Shown here: piece by piece, positions 27,961 through 36,393 of the stretch | How positions within the stretch are numbered: the stretch's first letter is position 1 | Layout: each line of letters opens with the position of its first letter | Origin: Rhodovibrio sodomensis | GTDB lineage: Bacteria; Pseudomonadota; Alphaproteobacteria; Kiloniellales; Rhodovibrionaceae | Direction of reading: 5' to 3' | Length of the DNA: 64,000 bases | Assembly: GCF_016583645.1 (NCBI RefSeq) | Contig: NZ_NRRL01000007.1 | Span: forward strand, 1-64,000 | Made by a program: the position numbers and the translations under genes | The notes under the pieces: generated by a model | What the model was told of the DNA's origin: nothing | The model's database searches: none | Seen by the model: the letters and a program-made list of their open reading frames with translations, nothing else

Positions 27961-28479
27961 ATGAGCGAGCAGCGCGACGACCAGACCCGGGATCCAGCCG
28001 ATCCGGCGACCGCGGCCCCGGTGGGCGACGCCGCGCCGCCGACCCAGGCGGCGCCCAAGCCGGACCCGAACGCCCCCGGCATCCGCTGTGACAAGTGGCT
28101 CTGGCAGGCGCGCTTTTTCAAAAGCCGCACGCTCGCCGCCAAGGCGGTGCAGGGCGGGATCCGGCTGTCCGGGGAGAAGACCGACAAGCCGAACCGGTCG
28201 GTGCGGGTGGGCGACGTCCTGACCTTCCAGCAGGGCCGCACGATCCGGGTGATCCGGGTGGAGGCGCTGGGCACCCGCCGGGGTCCGGCGGCGGAGGCCC
28301 AGACGCTGTTCACCGACCTGGATCCGCCGCAGCCCAAGCCCAAGACCGGCCCCAAGACCGGCCCCAAGACCGGCAAGGCCCCGCCGCCCGGCGCCGAACG
28401 CCCGAAAGGCGCCGGCCGCCCGACCAAACGCGAACGCCGCCAGCTCGACAAGCTGCACGGCACCGACGACGTGATTTAG
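27961..28479 (+). CDS. S4 domain RNA-binding protein (Hsp15/HslR-like)
   Basis: At 172 residues, its S4 domain (about 41-105) reads IRCDKWLWQARFFKSRTLAAK, GGIRLSGEKTDKPNRSVRVGDVL. This is the pattern of Hsp15, which recognises stalled 50S subunits with attached nascent chain in E. coli. A charged Ala/Pro leader precedes it. The tail carries three PKTG repeats and a basic stretch RPTKRERRQLDKL. It is 73 bp after the helicase, the usual alphaproteobacterial pairing. The TAG stop codon is the first three bases of a family A repeat. Confidence 0.92.
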   Translation: MSEQRDDQTRDPADPATAAPVGDAAPPTQAAPKPDPNAPGIRCDKWLWQARFFKSRTLAAKAVQGGIRLSGEKTDKPNRSVRVGDVLTFQQGRTIRVIRVEALGTRRGPAAEAQTLFTDLDPPQPKPKTGPKTGPKTGKAPPPGAERPKGAGRPTKRERRQLDKLHGTDDVI

Positions 28480-28592
28480 AGCAAAATCGATGAAGGTCCA
28501 GTCGACCTTCACCGTGAATTTTGCTCTAACTGCTTGAAGAGAGAGCAAGATTCAGCTGACAGGTGGCTTCACCTTTCAGCATCTTGCTCTAG
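28477..28592. repeat. Composite palindromic repeat, family A copy 4
   Basis: This is the most regular copy. Hairpin A (TAGAGCAAAATCGATGAAGG ... CCTTCACCGTGAATTTTGCTCT) is followed by linker AACTGCTTGAAGAG and hairpin B (AGAGCAAGATTCAGCTGACA ... CACCTTTCAGCATCTTGCTCTAG). The first TAG is the stop codon of the S4 gene. Confidence 0.9.
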
Positions 28593-28683
28593 CCGGCCGC
28601 GGCGCCGATCGGGCGTCACGGCCATCGCAGCGGGTCCGCTCTGCCGCGAGAGAGACTTTTGCACGCGGGCACCAGCGTCCGTG

Positions 28684-28803
28684 GGGTGCTTCGACACGCC
28701 AGCCTGCGGCTGGCTACTCACCATGAAGGTGTATGTAATCGTTTGACAAATTTACAACTTCATCCTGAGTAGGACGCCGAAGGCGTCCGTGTCGAAGGAC
28801 CCA
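28684..28803. repeat. Palindromic repeat, family C copy 1
   Basis: GGGTGCTTCGACACGCC on the left matches GGCGTCCGTGTCGAAGGACCC on the right in inverted order, and CATCCTGAGTAGGA lies inside. The AT-rich centre (GTATGTAATCGTTTGACAAATT) has no gene. Related copies are at 43647 and 48442. With family A copy 4 it occupies the 439-bp space before 28919. Confidence 0.75.
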
Positions 28804-28918
28804 CACGGGCGCCCACGCGAGCTGCGCAAAAGTCTCCTCACAGGCGAAGGGGATGGCAAGTCCGCCCATCCCAAAACCCCGCTTGCCCTCGCGCGCCGGG
28901 TCGCTTACCTGATCGACC

Positions 28919-29704
28919 ATGACCGACCCGATCCCGCTTGTCGCCCTGCCCGCCTGCCGGTGGGAGAAGGGCGGGCAGAGCTACCACACGATCGGCGACA
29001 AGTACGTCCGCGCGGTCGCGGCGGCGGGCGGGTGCCTGCCGATGATGCTGCCCAGCCTGAGCGGGTCGCTCGATCTGGACGACCTGATCGGTAAGCTGGA
29101 TGGCCTGGTGCTGACCGGCAGTCCGTCCAACGTGCATCCCGAGCGCTACGGCGACGCGGCCAGTGACAAGGCGGAGCCGTACGACGTCTGGCGCGACGCG
29201 GTGACCCTGCCGCTGATCCGCAAGGCGGTCGAGGCTGGCCTGCCGCTGCTGGCGATCTGCCGCGGCTTGCAGGAACTGAACGTCGCCTTCGGCGGCACGC
29301 TCCATCCCAAGGTGCACGAGGTCGCGGGCCGCGACGACCACCGCCGGCCGCAGGCGGACGACCTGGACACGCAGTACGGCCCGCGCCACACCGTCGAGCT
29401 GGCCCCCGACGGCCAGCTGCGCGCCGTGCTGGGCAGCGGCCAGGTCGACGTCAATTCGCTGCACCACCAGGCGGTGCGCGAGATCGCGCCGTCGCTCAAG
29501 CTGGAAGGCTGGGCGCCCGACGGCACGGTGGAGGCGCTGTCGCGGCCCGGCTCACCCGGCTTCCTGCTGGCCGTGCAGTGGCACCCGGAATACCGGGCGA
29601 CCGGCGACCCGGTCTCCGCCCGGCTGTTCCAGGCGTTCGCCGGCGCCGCGCGCGAGCGCGCGCGCCTGCGTCAAAATGCCGCAAATGTGCGCGCGGTCTC
29701 CTGA
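28919..29704 (+). CDS. Class I glutamine amidotransferase-like hydrolase (peptidase C26, PuuD-like)
   Basis: This 261-residue enzyme resembles gamma-glutamyl-GABA hydrolase. GLVLTGSPSNVHPERYG is the family entry motif, followed by the nucleophile elbow LPLLAICRGLQELNVAFGGTL (Cys about 114), VNSLHHQAV and the His-x-Glu pair in LAVQWHPEYRA near residue 222. Relatives cut gamma-glutamyl-polyamine intermediates, but no other putrescine-degradation genes are near, so the substrate is open. The last 30 residues are Ala/Arg-rich. Confidence 0.9.
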   Translation: MTDPIPLVALPACRWEKGGQSYHTIGDKYVRAVAAAGGCLPMMLPSLSGSLDLDDLIGKLDGLVLTGSPSNVHPERYGDAASDKAEPYDVWRDAVTLPLIRKAVEAGLPLLAICRGLQELNVAFGGTLHPKVHEVAGRDDHRRPQADDLDTQYGPRHTVELAPDGQLRAVLGSGQVDVNSLHHQAVREIAPSLKLEGWAPDGTVEALSRPGSPGFLLAVQWHPEYRATGDPVSARLFQAFAGAARERARLRQNAANVRAVS

Positions 29705-29886
29705 GCAAACCGCTGGAATCGCGTGTGCCGCCGCGTGTCGGCAGCGGATGTGCGTGCGACAGACCTCATATGTTCGTGATCCGTCCATTGATCCGTCCGC
29801 GCGCGGGGCCATGTTTCTGGTAACGGCCGGATCCGCAACGGCCGGCCATAGCGGCGCGGACGTGTTCCCCTGCCGACCGCGCCGCG

Positions 29887-29935
29887 GCTCCGATCGGAGC
29901 TTGGAACGCCCGGCCTCCCCCCGACCGGGCGTTCC
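29887..29935. repeat. Two adjacent perfect palindromes in a 364-bp spacer
   Basis: GCTCCGATCGGAGC (29887-29900) is a perfect 14-bp palindrome. Two bases on, GGAACGCCCGG (29903-29913) pairs with CCGGGCGTTCC (29925-29935). Neither side has a T run, so this is not a standard terminator. The rest of 29705-29971 has no visible gene. Confidence 0.6.
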
Positions 29936-29971
29936 TCCGTTTGGGCCCCTGAGTCGCCTCCGAATGCGCCA

Positions 29972-30038
29972 GTCTTGCGTGAAGCCCAATCTCGCGTTGA
30001 GCCCAGTCTTGCGTTGAGCCCAGTCTTGCGTTGAGCCA
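29972..30038. repeat. 17-bp tandem repeat, about four copies, before xthA
   Basis: Unit GTCTTGCGTTGAGCCCA is present at 29972 (two changes), 29989 (ATCTCGCGTTGAGCCCA), 30006 (exact) and 30023 (nearly complete). The array ends 30 bp before the xthA start codon. Confidence 0.85.
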
Positions 30039-30068
30039 GGTCGCGGCACCGGCTAGCTTGCGCCGGCC

Positions 30069-30857
30069 ATGCGTGTTGCCACTTATAACGTCAATTCCAT
30101 CCGAATCCGGCTGCACTGTCTGGACCAGCTGGTGCAGGACGGGCAGCCGGACGTCATCTGCCTGCAGGAAACCAAGGTCACCGACGACGCCTTTCCGTAC
30201 GACCACGCCGCCCAGCTGGGCTATCCCCACGTCGCGGTGCGCGGGGAGAAGTCGTACAACGGCGTCGCCATCCTGTCCCGCCACCCGTTCGAGGCGGAGG
30301 AGCGCTGGAGCTGGTGGGGCCAGGGCGACAGCCGGCATCTCAAGGTGACCTTCCGGGACGCGTTCGAGCTGCACTGCTTCTACGTCCCGTCCGGCGGCCC
30401 CGATCCGGACCCGGAGAAGAACCCCAAGTTCGCGCACAAGCTGGGTTTCCTGGACGAGATGACGGCCTGGGCGCGGGACGCGCGGCTGTCCGGCCGGAAG
30501 GTCGCGATCCTGGGCGACTTCAACGGCGCCCCGCTGGAAAACGACGTCTGGAACCACAAGAAGATCAAGCGCCAGGTCGGCCACACCCCGCTCGAATCCG
30601 AGAAGATGGCGACCCTGCTCGACGCCGGCGGCTTCGTCGACGTCGGCCGGCGCTTCGTGCCGCCGGAGCAGTTCCTGTTCACCTGGTGGGGCTACCGCCA
30701 CCCGCAGTCGTTCCAGAAGAACTACGGCTGGCGCCTGGACCACGTCTGGGTCACCCCGCCGCTCGCCGACCACCTGCAGCACCACCAGGTGCTCTCGCAC
30801 GCCCGCGCCTGGGAGCGCCCGAGCGACCACGTCCCGGTGCTGGTGGATTTGAAGTAG
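30069..30857 (+). CDS. xthA: Exodeoxyribonuclease III
   Basis: XthA is the AP endonuclease and 3'-exonuclease of base excision repair. The 262-residue protein begins MRVATYNVNSIRIRL, followed by the metal ligand in VICLQETKV (Glu about 35), KSYNGVAILSR, VAILGDFNGAPLENDVW (Asp and Asn of the active site) and the closing catalytic SDHVPVLVDLK. The usual YRR/DYR variations are present. The start codon lies shortly after a 17-bp tandem repeat array. Confidence 0.96.
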   Translation: MRVATYNVNSIRIRLHCLDQLVQDGQPDVICLQETKVTDDAFPYDHAAQLGYPHVAVRGEKSYNGVAILSRHPFEAEERWSWWGQGDSRHLKVTFRDAFELHCFYVPSGGPDPDPEKNPKFAHKLGFLDEMTAWARDARLSGRKVAILGDFNGAPLENDVWNHKKIKRQVGHTPLESEKMATLLDAGGFVDVGRRFVPPEQFLFTWWGYRHPQSFQKNYGWRLDHVWVTPPLADHLQHHQVLSHARAWERPSDHVPVLVDLK

Positions 30858-30886
30858 CGGGGGCCCGGCCGGGAGATGCGCCTCCC

Positions 30887-31018
30887 CCGGCTTGCATGTC
30901 GCCCTCGCCTCGACTGGGCGGAGAGGGCTGGGGAGAGGAGGTGAACAGGTCCTCCGAGGTGGCGCGGCAGCCGCCTCCCCTAACTAACCCCTCCTCCGAC
31001 GCGGAGGAGGGACATAGC
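30887..31018. repeat. GC-rich inverted-repeat spacer between xthA and msrP
   Basis: CTCGACTGGGCGGAGAGGGC, GGGGAGAGGAGGTGAACAGG and, on the other side, CCTCCCCTAACTAACCCCTC with CTCCGACGCGGAGGAGGG form partly complementary arms. It looks like another dispersed palindrome type, related to but distinct from family B. No gene is present. It sits between convergent stop codons. Confidence 0.5.
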
Positions 31019-31025
31019 GGAAGCG

Positions 31026-32051
31026 TCACCGCCACAGTTTGACGCCGTACTTGTCTTCCAGACCCTTGTACAGGTGGGCGACCTGCTCGCCGTAGCCGTT
31101 GAACTTCTGGGTCGGCACTTCCTTGGGGCTGGCGGCGAAGCCGATGTCGTCGGTCGACTGCAGGAACTTCTCGGTGGCCTGCGACCAGCGCGGATGGTCG
31201 ACCTCCGGGTTCACGTTGGCCCAGAAGCCGTACTCGTTGCCCTGCACCTCGTGCCAGAAGGTCAGCGGTTTCTGGTCGGTGAAGCTGAAGCGCACCAGTC
31301 CCTTGGCGGACTTGAAGCCGTACTTCCACGGCACCGCCAGGCGCAGCGGCGCGCCATTCTGCTGCGGCAGCGGGTGACCGTAGGCGCCGGTGACGAGGAA
31401 GGCGAGCTCGTTGGTCGCCTCCTCGATCGTCAGCCCCTCGACGTAGGGCCAGGGGTACCAGCTGGCCCGCTGACCGGAGGCGACGTCCTTGTCGAGGAAG
31501 GTCTCCATCCGGACGTACTTGGCGCTCGACAGCGGCCGGGCGAAGTCGACCAAGGCGGCCATCGGGAAGCCGCTCCAGGGCACGTTGATCGACCAAGCCT
31601 CGACGCAGCGGTGGCGGTACAGGCGCTCCTCCAGCGGCATCCGCTTGATCAGGTCGTCGATGTCGACCGTCTTTTCCTGCTCGACCATACCGTCGATCTC
31701 GACGGTCCAGGGGCGCACCGGCATCTCGCGCGCCTCTTGCCAGATCGTCTTCGACGAGCCGAACTCGTAGTAGTTGTTATAGGTGGAGACGAGCTTCTCG
31801 GTCGACAGCGGCCGCTCCAGGGTATAGGCGCCGTTGCGCTCGAACGGATAGATGCCCTTGGTCGGATCGTTGGCGGGCGGACCGACCGCCTCGGCCGCCT
31901 CGGCCGGGTTGGCGAACGGCACGGCGGCGGTCGCGGCGGCGACGCTGCCGGCGGCGAACAGGCGGGCGAACTCCCGCCGGTTGTAGAAGGCCGCGGCGTC
32001 CGTGGCCGCCGAGTCCGGCAGGTCCCAGGCGCGCTTGCGCTTGATCGGCAT
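31026..32051 (-). CDS. msrP: Protein-methionine-sulfoxide reductase catalytic subunit MsrP
   Basis: MsrP is the periplasmic molybdopterin enzyme that repairs oxidised methionines. The 341-residue precursor has a twin-arginine signal (NRREFARLFAAGSVAAATAA, Arg-Arg about residue 24). The oxidoreductase domain follows, with YRHRCVEAWSINVPWSGFPM, whose Cys should ligate molybdenum, and APLRLAVPWKYGFKSAKGL. The ATG at 32051 has GAGGGG nine bases upstream; the longer frame was trimmed. The haem membrane partner MsrQ is not adjacent. It is the last of four leftward genes. Confidence 0.95.
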   Translation of the reverse strand: MPIKRKRAWDLPDSAATDAAAFYNRREFARLFAAGSVAAATAAVPFANPAEAAEAVGPPANDPTKGIYPFERNGAYTLERPLSTEKLVSTYNNYYEFGSSKTIWQEAREMPVRPWTVEIDGMVEQEKTVDIDDLIKRMPLEERLYRHRCVEAWSINVPWSGFPMAALVDFARPLSSAKYVRMETFLDKDVASGQRASWYPWPYVEGLTIEEATNELAFLVTGAYGHPLPQQNGAPLRLAVPWKYGFKSAKGLVRFSFTDQKPLTFWHEVQGNEYGFWANVNPEVDHPRWSQATEKFLQSTDDIGFAASPKEVPTQKFNGYGEQVAHLYKGLEDKYGVKLWR

Positions 32052-32125
32052 GATCGTCCCCTCAGGTATGGATGGCGTGCGAACGTCCGCCCGGTAAATG
32101 GCGCCAATGCCCGGTTCCGGCAAAC

Positions 32126-33400
32126 TCACGACTGCGCGAGCGTGCCCGGCCGGCGGGCGAGCAGCATCAGGTTAAGCCCGTTCAGGACGGCGTACAGCTG
32201 GTCGAATTGCCGGCGCGCGGCGTCCGGATCGAGCCCGGCATCCTGGGCGCACAGCGCCTGCACGATCTCGCCGATCGTGCGCGTGCCGTCGACCCGGCGC
32301 AGGAATGGGGCGGTCAGGCGGGGCAGCGGAAAGCTGCGCTTCTCGCCGTCCAACGTCACCGTTAGCGTGGGCGACGCCCCGGCCAGCCGGTCGGCGAGCG
32401 CGGCCGGGTCGCTGCCCGGCATCACCGGCACCGCGGCGTCGTTCGGCCGGGCCACGGGATCGCCCGCGCCCGCCGGCACGGCGTAGGCGATATGCTTCTT
32501 CATCGTCCCGGTCAGTCGTTCGGCGAACGCCGCGCGCTCGATCGGGCCGGCCTCGGCCAGCGGGCGCAGCAGCTTGGGGTCGTTCAGATAGCTCGCCGGG
32601 TCGTAGCGCGCCGGCTCCAGGAACGCTGCCGGGCGCAGGTCGCCCGCCGGCAGCAGCCGGGCGAATTCCGGCACGGTATAGCTGCGGTCGCGGGCGTGCA
32701 GCAGCAGGTCGACCAGTTCCGCGTCGCTGCGCTTGTGGTCGCCGACGAACGGGTTGCGGCGCAGCCAGTTGCTGCCGGGCAGCCGGTCCCACAGCCGGCG
32801 CGCGACCGCGACCTGCTCGGCGAGCGGCCGGTCGCCCGCCAGCTGCGCCAGCATCTGCTGCATCGGGTAGACCCCGGTCCGGCCGTACGGGGCGTAGACC
32901 ATCACCCCCAGTCCGCCGCCGACCGTGGCGACGTCCGGGCGCAGCGCCCGCGCCAGCGCCCGCGCCCCGGCCGGCGGGTCTTCCAGGTGGTGCAGGACGC
33001 CGCAGCAGTCGATGTAATCGAACCCGCCGAGGCCGAGGTCGTCCAACGCCAATAGGCTGCCGGTGACGAACGCGACATTGGTCAGCCCGCGCGCGGCGGC
33101 CCGCGCCTCCGCGATCTCGCGCGCGGCCGTCGACATGTCGAGGTAGACCACCTCCCCGCCGCCGGCTTCGGCCAGCTGCTGAGCCAGCATGATCGCGGCG
33201 TCGCCGGTCCCGCCGCCCGCGACCAGCGCCTTGAAGCCCTGCCGCACGTCCAACCGGCCGGCGTAGAGGTAGTGGCGAATCTCCGCCAGATGGCTGGGCG
33301 AGCCGGTGACCAGCCGCGTCGCCTCGTCCCCGGGATCGCGGTGGGGATAGGGGAATTGCTCGTACTGCCGCCGGACGGGATCGTCGTGTTGGTCGGCCAT
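32126..33400 (-). CDS. SAM-dependent class I methyltransferase with C-terminal extension
   Basis: This 424-residue protein begins MADQHDDPVRRQYEQFPYPHR, a start shared by a group of Methyltransf_25/31-type proteins. The SAM fold (residues about 35-170) shows ALVAGGGTGDAAIMLAQQL (motif I), VVYLDMSTAAREIAEARAA and FDYIDCCGVLHHLEDPPAGA. The remaining 250 residues include AYAVPAGAG and a tail resembling a small helical winged domain (VDGTRTIGEIVQAL). The substrate is unknown. It starts 5 bp after the quinone oxidoreductase stop codon, so the two are co-expressed; msrP follows after 74 bp. Confidence 0.85.
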   Translation of the reverse strand: MADQHDDPVRRQYEQFPYPHRDPGDEATRLVTGSPSHLAEIRHYLYAGRLDVRQGFKALVAGGGTGDAAIMLAQQLAEAGGGEVVYLDMSTAAREIAEARAAARGLTNVAFVTGSLLALDDLGLGGFDYIDCCGVLHHLEDPPAGARALARALRPDVATVGGGLGVMVYAPYGRTGVYPMQQMLAQLAGDRPLAEQVAVARRLWDRLPGSNWLRRNPFVGDHKRSDAELVDLLLHARDRSYTVPEFARLLPAGDLRPAAFLEPARYDPASYLNDPKLLRPLAEAGPIERAAFAERLTGTMKKHIAYAVPAGAGDPVARPNDAAVPVMPGSDPAALADRLAGASPTLTVTLDGEKRSFPLPRLTAPFLRRVDGTRTIGEIVQALCAQDAGLDPDAARRQFDQLYAVLNGLNLMLLARRPGTLAQS

Positions 33401-33405
33401 CGCCG

Positions 33406-34392
33406 CTAGCCGTCCCGCACCTGCACGACCAGCTTGCCGGTCGCCTTGCGGCCCTTCAGATCGCTCAATGCCTGCACCGCGTCCTGCAGCGGGTAGGTCC
33501 GCGAGATTCGCGGATGCAGGCGGCCGGACCCGTACCAGGCGAACAGGTCCTCGAACTGCCGGCGCATCAGTTCCGGGGCGCGGGCGCGGTAGCTGCCCCA
33601 GTACAGGCCCATCACGCTGACGTTCTTGACCAGCAAATGGTTGGCCTTGGGCCGCGGGACCGTGCCGCTGGCGAAGCCGATCACCACGATCCGGCCGCAC
33701 CAGGCGATGCAGCGCATCGAGGCGTCGAACACCTCGCCGCCCACGGGATCGAACACGACGTCGGCGCCGTGCCCGTCGGTCACCTGCTTGACCGCCGCGC
33801 GGATGTCCTGGGCCTTGTGGTCGATCGTGTGGTCGGCGCCGTGGGCGGCCGCGATCGCGGTCTTCTCCGGTCCCCCGGCGGTGGCGATCACGCGCGCACC
33901 CAGCGCCTTGCCGACCTCGACCGCGGCCAGGCCGGCGCCGCCGGCCGCACCGTGGACCAGCAGCGTCTCGCCGCGTTTCAGCTGCGCGCGCCACACCAGC
34001 GCGCCGTGGGCCGTGCCGTAGGTGATCGGGCAGCCGGCGGCGGTCGCCATGTCCATCGCCTCGGGCAGCGCGAACACGTCGGCCGCCCGGGCGACCGCGA
34101 CCTCCGCGAAACCGCCGGAATCCAGGATCGCCAGCACCCGCTGGCCGGGGGTCGGGCTGTCCACGCCGGGGCCGCGCGCGCGCACCGTGCCGGCGACTTC
34201 CAGCCCCGGGGCGAACGGCGGCTCGGGGGTGGCCTGATAGCTGCCCGCGACCATCAGCGTGTCGGCGTAGTTCAGCCCGGCGGCGGCGACCTCGATCGCG
34301 ACCGCGCCCGGCCCGGGCTCGGGCACCGGCGCATCGGTCTCCAGCGTCAGCGTGTCGAGCGCTCCGTGCTCGCGGCAGGCGATCCGGCGCAT
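33406..34392 (-). CDS. NADPH:quinone oxidoreductase family protein (zinc-independent MDR)
   Basis: This 328-residue medium-chain dehydrogenase/reductase has GroES-like N-terminal sequence (GPGAVAIEVAAAGLNYADTL, PFAPGLEVAGTV), the Rossmann motif LLVHGAAGGAGLAAVEVGKALGARVIA, and DVVFDPVGGEVFDASMRC. No zinc-ligand cysteine pattern is visible, which fits the QOR/zeta-crystallin subgroup. The closing LKGRKATGKLVVQ is typical. It follows the asparaginase gene by 18 bp and precedes the methyltransferase by 5 bp, so it is the middle of an operon. Confidence 0.93.
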   Translation of the reverse strand: MRRIACREHGALDTLTLETDAPVPEPGPGAVAIEVAAAGLNYADTLMVAGSYQATPEPPFAPGLEVAGTVRARGPGVDSPTPGQRVLAILDSGGFAEVAVARAADVFALPEAMDMATAAGCPITYGTAHGALVWRAQLKRGETLLVHGAAGGAGLAAVEVGKALGARVIATAGGPEKTAIAAAHGADHTIDHKAQDIRAAVKQVTDGHGADVVFDPVGGEVFDASMRCIAWCGRIVVIGFASGTVPRPKANHLLVKNVSVMGLYWGSYRARAPELMRRQFEDLFAWYGSGRLHPRISRTYPLQDAVQALSDLKGRKATGKLVVQVRDG

Positions 34393-34410
34393 CGCAGGCG
34401 TCCTCTGTGG

Positions 34411-35457
34411 TTACTCGCCCAGGCCCGGGAAGTTCGCGGCCGGCCGGATCTCGCCCACCGTGCGGCCATCGCGCGCGGTCACCGCGGGATTGGCGTGACC
34501 GGCCAGGGCGTCGCCCGCGGCGCCGTCCAGCAGCTGCAGCCGGGTTAGCAGGCGCAGCAACGCGACCTCGGCCGCGCGCCCGGCGCCGTCGTCGATCTTG
34601 AGCGCGAGGCCCAGCCCCAACTCCGGCAGCGCCGCGCCGTACACCCCCTCCGCGCCGGTCTTGGCGAGGCAGCGGGGGCCCAGTGCCTGCGCGATCGCGC
34701 TATCCAGCCGGTCGGTCCCGGCGATCATCCGCGGCTGCGCGGCGAGCGCGTGCCGCAGGCGCCGGCAGGCGGCCTGGCGGCGTTCCGGCTGGTCGTCCGC
34801 GGCGCCGAAGCGGGCCATCGCCAGCGCCAGGTTGCCGAGCGGCAGGGCGATCGTCGGGATGCCGCAGCCGTCGATCCCGCGCGGCTGCGCGGTCAGGTCA
34901 TCCAGCCCGGTCATCTGCTCCAGCACGCCCAGCACCCGCTGCTGGACCGGGTGCGCGAAGCCGACGTAGCCGCGGGTCGGCGCGCCCAGCTGCCGGGCCA
35001 GGGTCAGGAACCCGGTGTGCTTGCCGGAGCAGTTGTCGTGCCGGCCGTCCCAGGCCTGCCCGGCGCGCGCCAGGGCCCGGGCGCTCGGCTCGTGCTTGGG
35101 CGCATGGCCGCCGCACGCCAGGTCGCCCGCGCCCAGACCCAGCCGGGCCAGCCAGCCGGTCACCGCCTCGACCTGGTCGGGTTCGCCGTTGTGGCTGGCG
35201 CAGGCGATCGCCAGTTCGGCGTCGCTCAACGCGAACGCATCGGCGGCGCCGCTTTCGATCAGCGGCAGCGCCTGGATCGGCTTGATCGCGGAGCGCGGGA
35301 ACACCGGCGCCGCGACGCGGCCGGCCGAGAGCACCACGCGCCCGTCCGTGTCGACCACCGCGAACGCGCCGCGGTGCCGGCTTTCCACCGCGCCGCCGCG
35401 GGTCACCTCGACCAGCACCGGATTGTTGGCGGACTCGGCGGGCGCGTCGAACGGCAT
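34411..35457 (-). CDS. L-asparaginase II family protein
   Basis: This 348-residue protein belongs to the thermolabile rhizobial-type asparaginase family (PF06089). Its pattern includes VTRGGAVESRHRGAFAVVD, PVFPRSAIKPIQALPLIES, LAIACASHNGEPDQVEAV, DNCSGKHTGFLTLARQLG and GIDGCGIPTIALPL, and the Ser-x-x-Lys and CSGKH-type motifs suit the beta-lactamase-like fold. The ATG at 35457 (MPFDAPAESANNPVLVEVT) was chosen; the longer frame crosses a different gene's promoter region. It is the first gene of the leftward four-gene run and divergent from the SpoU gene. Confidence 0.92.
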   Translation of the reverse strand: MPFDAPAESANNPVLVEVTRGGAVESRHRGAFAVVDTDGRVVLSAGRVAAPVFPRSAIKPIQALPLIESGAADAFALSDAELAIACASHNGEPDQVEAVTGWLARLGLGAGDLACGGHAPKHEPSARALARAGQAWDGRHDNCSGKHTGFLTLARQLGAPTRGYVGFAHPVQQRVLGVLEQMTGLDDLTAQPRGIDGCGIPTIALPLGNLALAMARFGAADDQPERRQAACRRLRHALAAQPRMIAGTDRLDSAIAQALGPRCLAKTGAEGVYGAALPELGLGLALKIDDGAGRAAEVALLRLLTRLQLLDGAAGDALAGHANPAVTARDGRTVGEIRPAANFPGLGE

Positions 35458-35614
35458 GGCGGGGCGTGAACCTGCGAAACTGGCGGGCAAGCGGCGATCT
35501 TTCGAACCTGCCGGGATGCCCGCCCGGAAGCCGTGAGCGGCGGGCCTGACGGGGCGGCAGAAACCGCGAATCACCTTGCCTTGGGGGGAGGGGGCATGCA
35601 AGGTACCGGGCGCC

Positions 35615-36253
35615 ATGCGAGGGTACTTCGGGATCGGCGTCGAAGGGATCAGCAAGCCCATGAACCTGGGCAACCTGATGCGCTCCGCGCACGCCTTCGA
35701 CGCGTCGTTCTTCTTCACCGTCAACGCGGCCTTCGACGCCCGCGCGGTGGCGCAGTCCGACACCTCCGCGGCGACCCAGCACGTCCCGCTGTACGTGTTC
35801 GACCGGACCGACCAGCTGCTGCTGCCGCGCGGCTGCCGGCTGATCGGGATCGAGTTCACCGACGATTCGGTCGAGCTGCCGAGCTTCAAGCACCCGCTGA
35901 TGGCGGCCTACGTGCTGGGGCGCGAGCGCGGCAGCCTGACGCCGGAGATGCAGGCGCGCTGCGACGCCGTGGTCAAGATTCCGACAAAGTTCTGCGTGAA
36001 CGTCGCCACCGCCGGGGCGATCGTGATGTACGATCGCGTGATTTCTCTGGGGCGCCATGCGCGCCGGCCGGTCGGCCTGCAGGCCGCGCCCGAGCAGGTG
36101 TCCCGGCCGGCCGGCCATGCGCCGCCGATCGGGCAGCGCGGGCCGGAACCCACACCAGGGCGCAACGACGACTCGACACGGCCCGTCCAGCCAGCGCAGG
36201 CTCACGCGCACACCGCATCCGGCGGCACGCCGGAAGACACCGGGGGCACCTAG
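35615..36253 (+). CDS. SpoU/TrmH family RNA 2'-O-methyltransferase
   Basis: This 212-residue protein has a SPOUT fold of about 155 residues: MRGYFGIGVEGISKPMNLGNLMRSA-type start, then the knot motifs YVLGRERGSLTPEMQ and IPTKFCVNVATAGAIVMYDR. The family methylates ribose in tRNA or rRNA; the target is not known here. The last 55 residues are Pro/His/Thr/Gly-rich and probably disordered. Upstream in-frame residues (MPWGEGACKVPGA) were not counted. It is divergent from asparaginase. Confidence 0.88.
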   Translation: MRGYFGIGVEGISKPMNLGNLMRSAHAFDASFFFTVNAAFDARAVAQSDTSAATQHVPLYVFDRTDQLLLPRGCRLIGIEFTDDSVELPSFKHPLMAAYVLGRERGSLTPEMQARCDAVVKIPTKFCVNVATAGAIVMYDRVISLGRHARRPVGLQAAPEQVSRPAGHAPPIGQRGPEPTPGRNDDSTRPVQPAQAHAHTASGGTPEDTGGT

Positions 36254-36393
36254 GCAGCTTCCTGGCACGACATCGGGACGCCGCGGGCCGCGTGGGGCGC
36301 GACCCTATCGTCGCAACGGGCCCGACGCGCCAGGCCACCACACCGCTCGTGACGCACACACGCACGACGACGACAACGCTACAGAGGATCGGG

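Noticed and set aside
24762..28463. 1,233-codon open frame on the minus strand
   Set aside because: It is antisense to the SUV3-like helicase, which has clear motifs; long antisense frames are expected at this GC content, and the translation is low-complexity.
29903..29935. Rho-independent terminator
   Set aside because: The stem is perfect, but no T run follows on either strand.
29972..30038. Possible CRISPR array
   Set aside because: The 17-bp units are contiguous with no spacers, and no cas genes are in the window.
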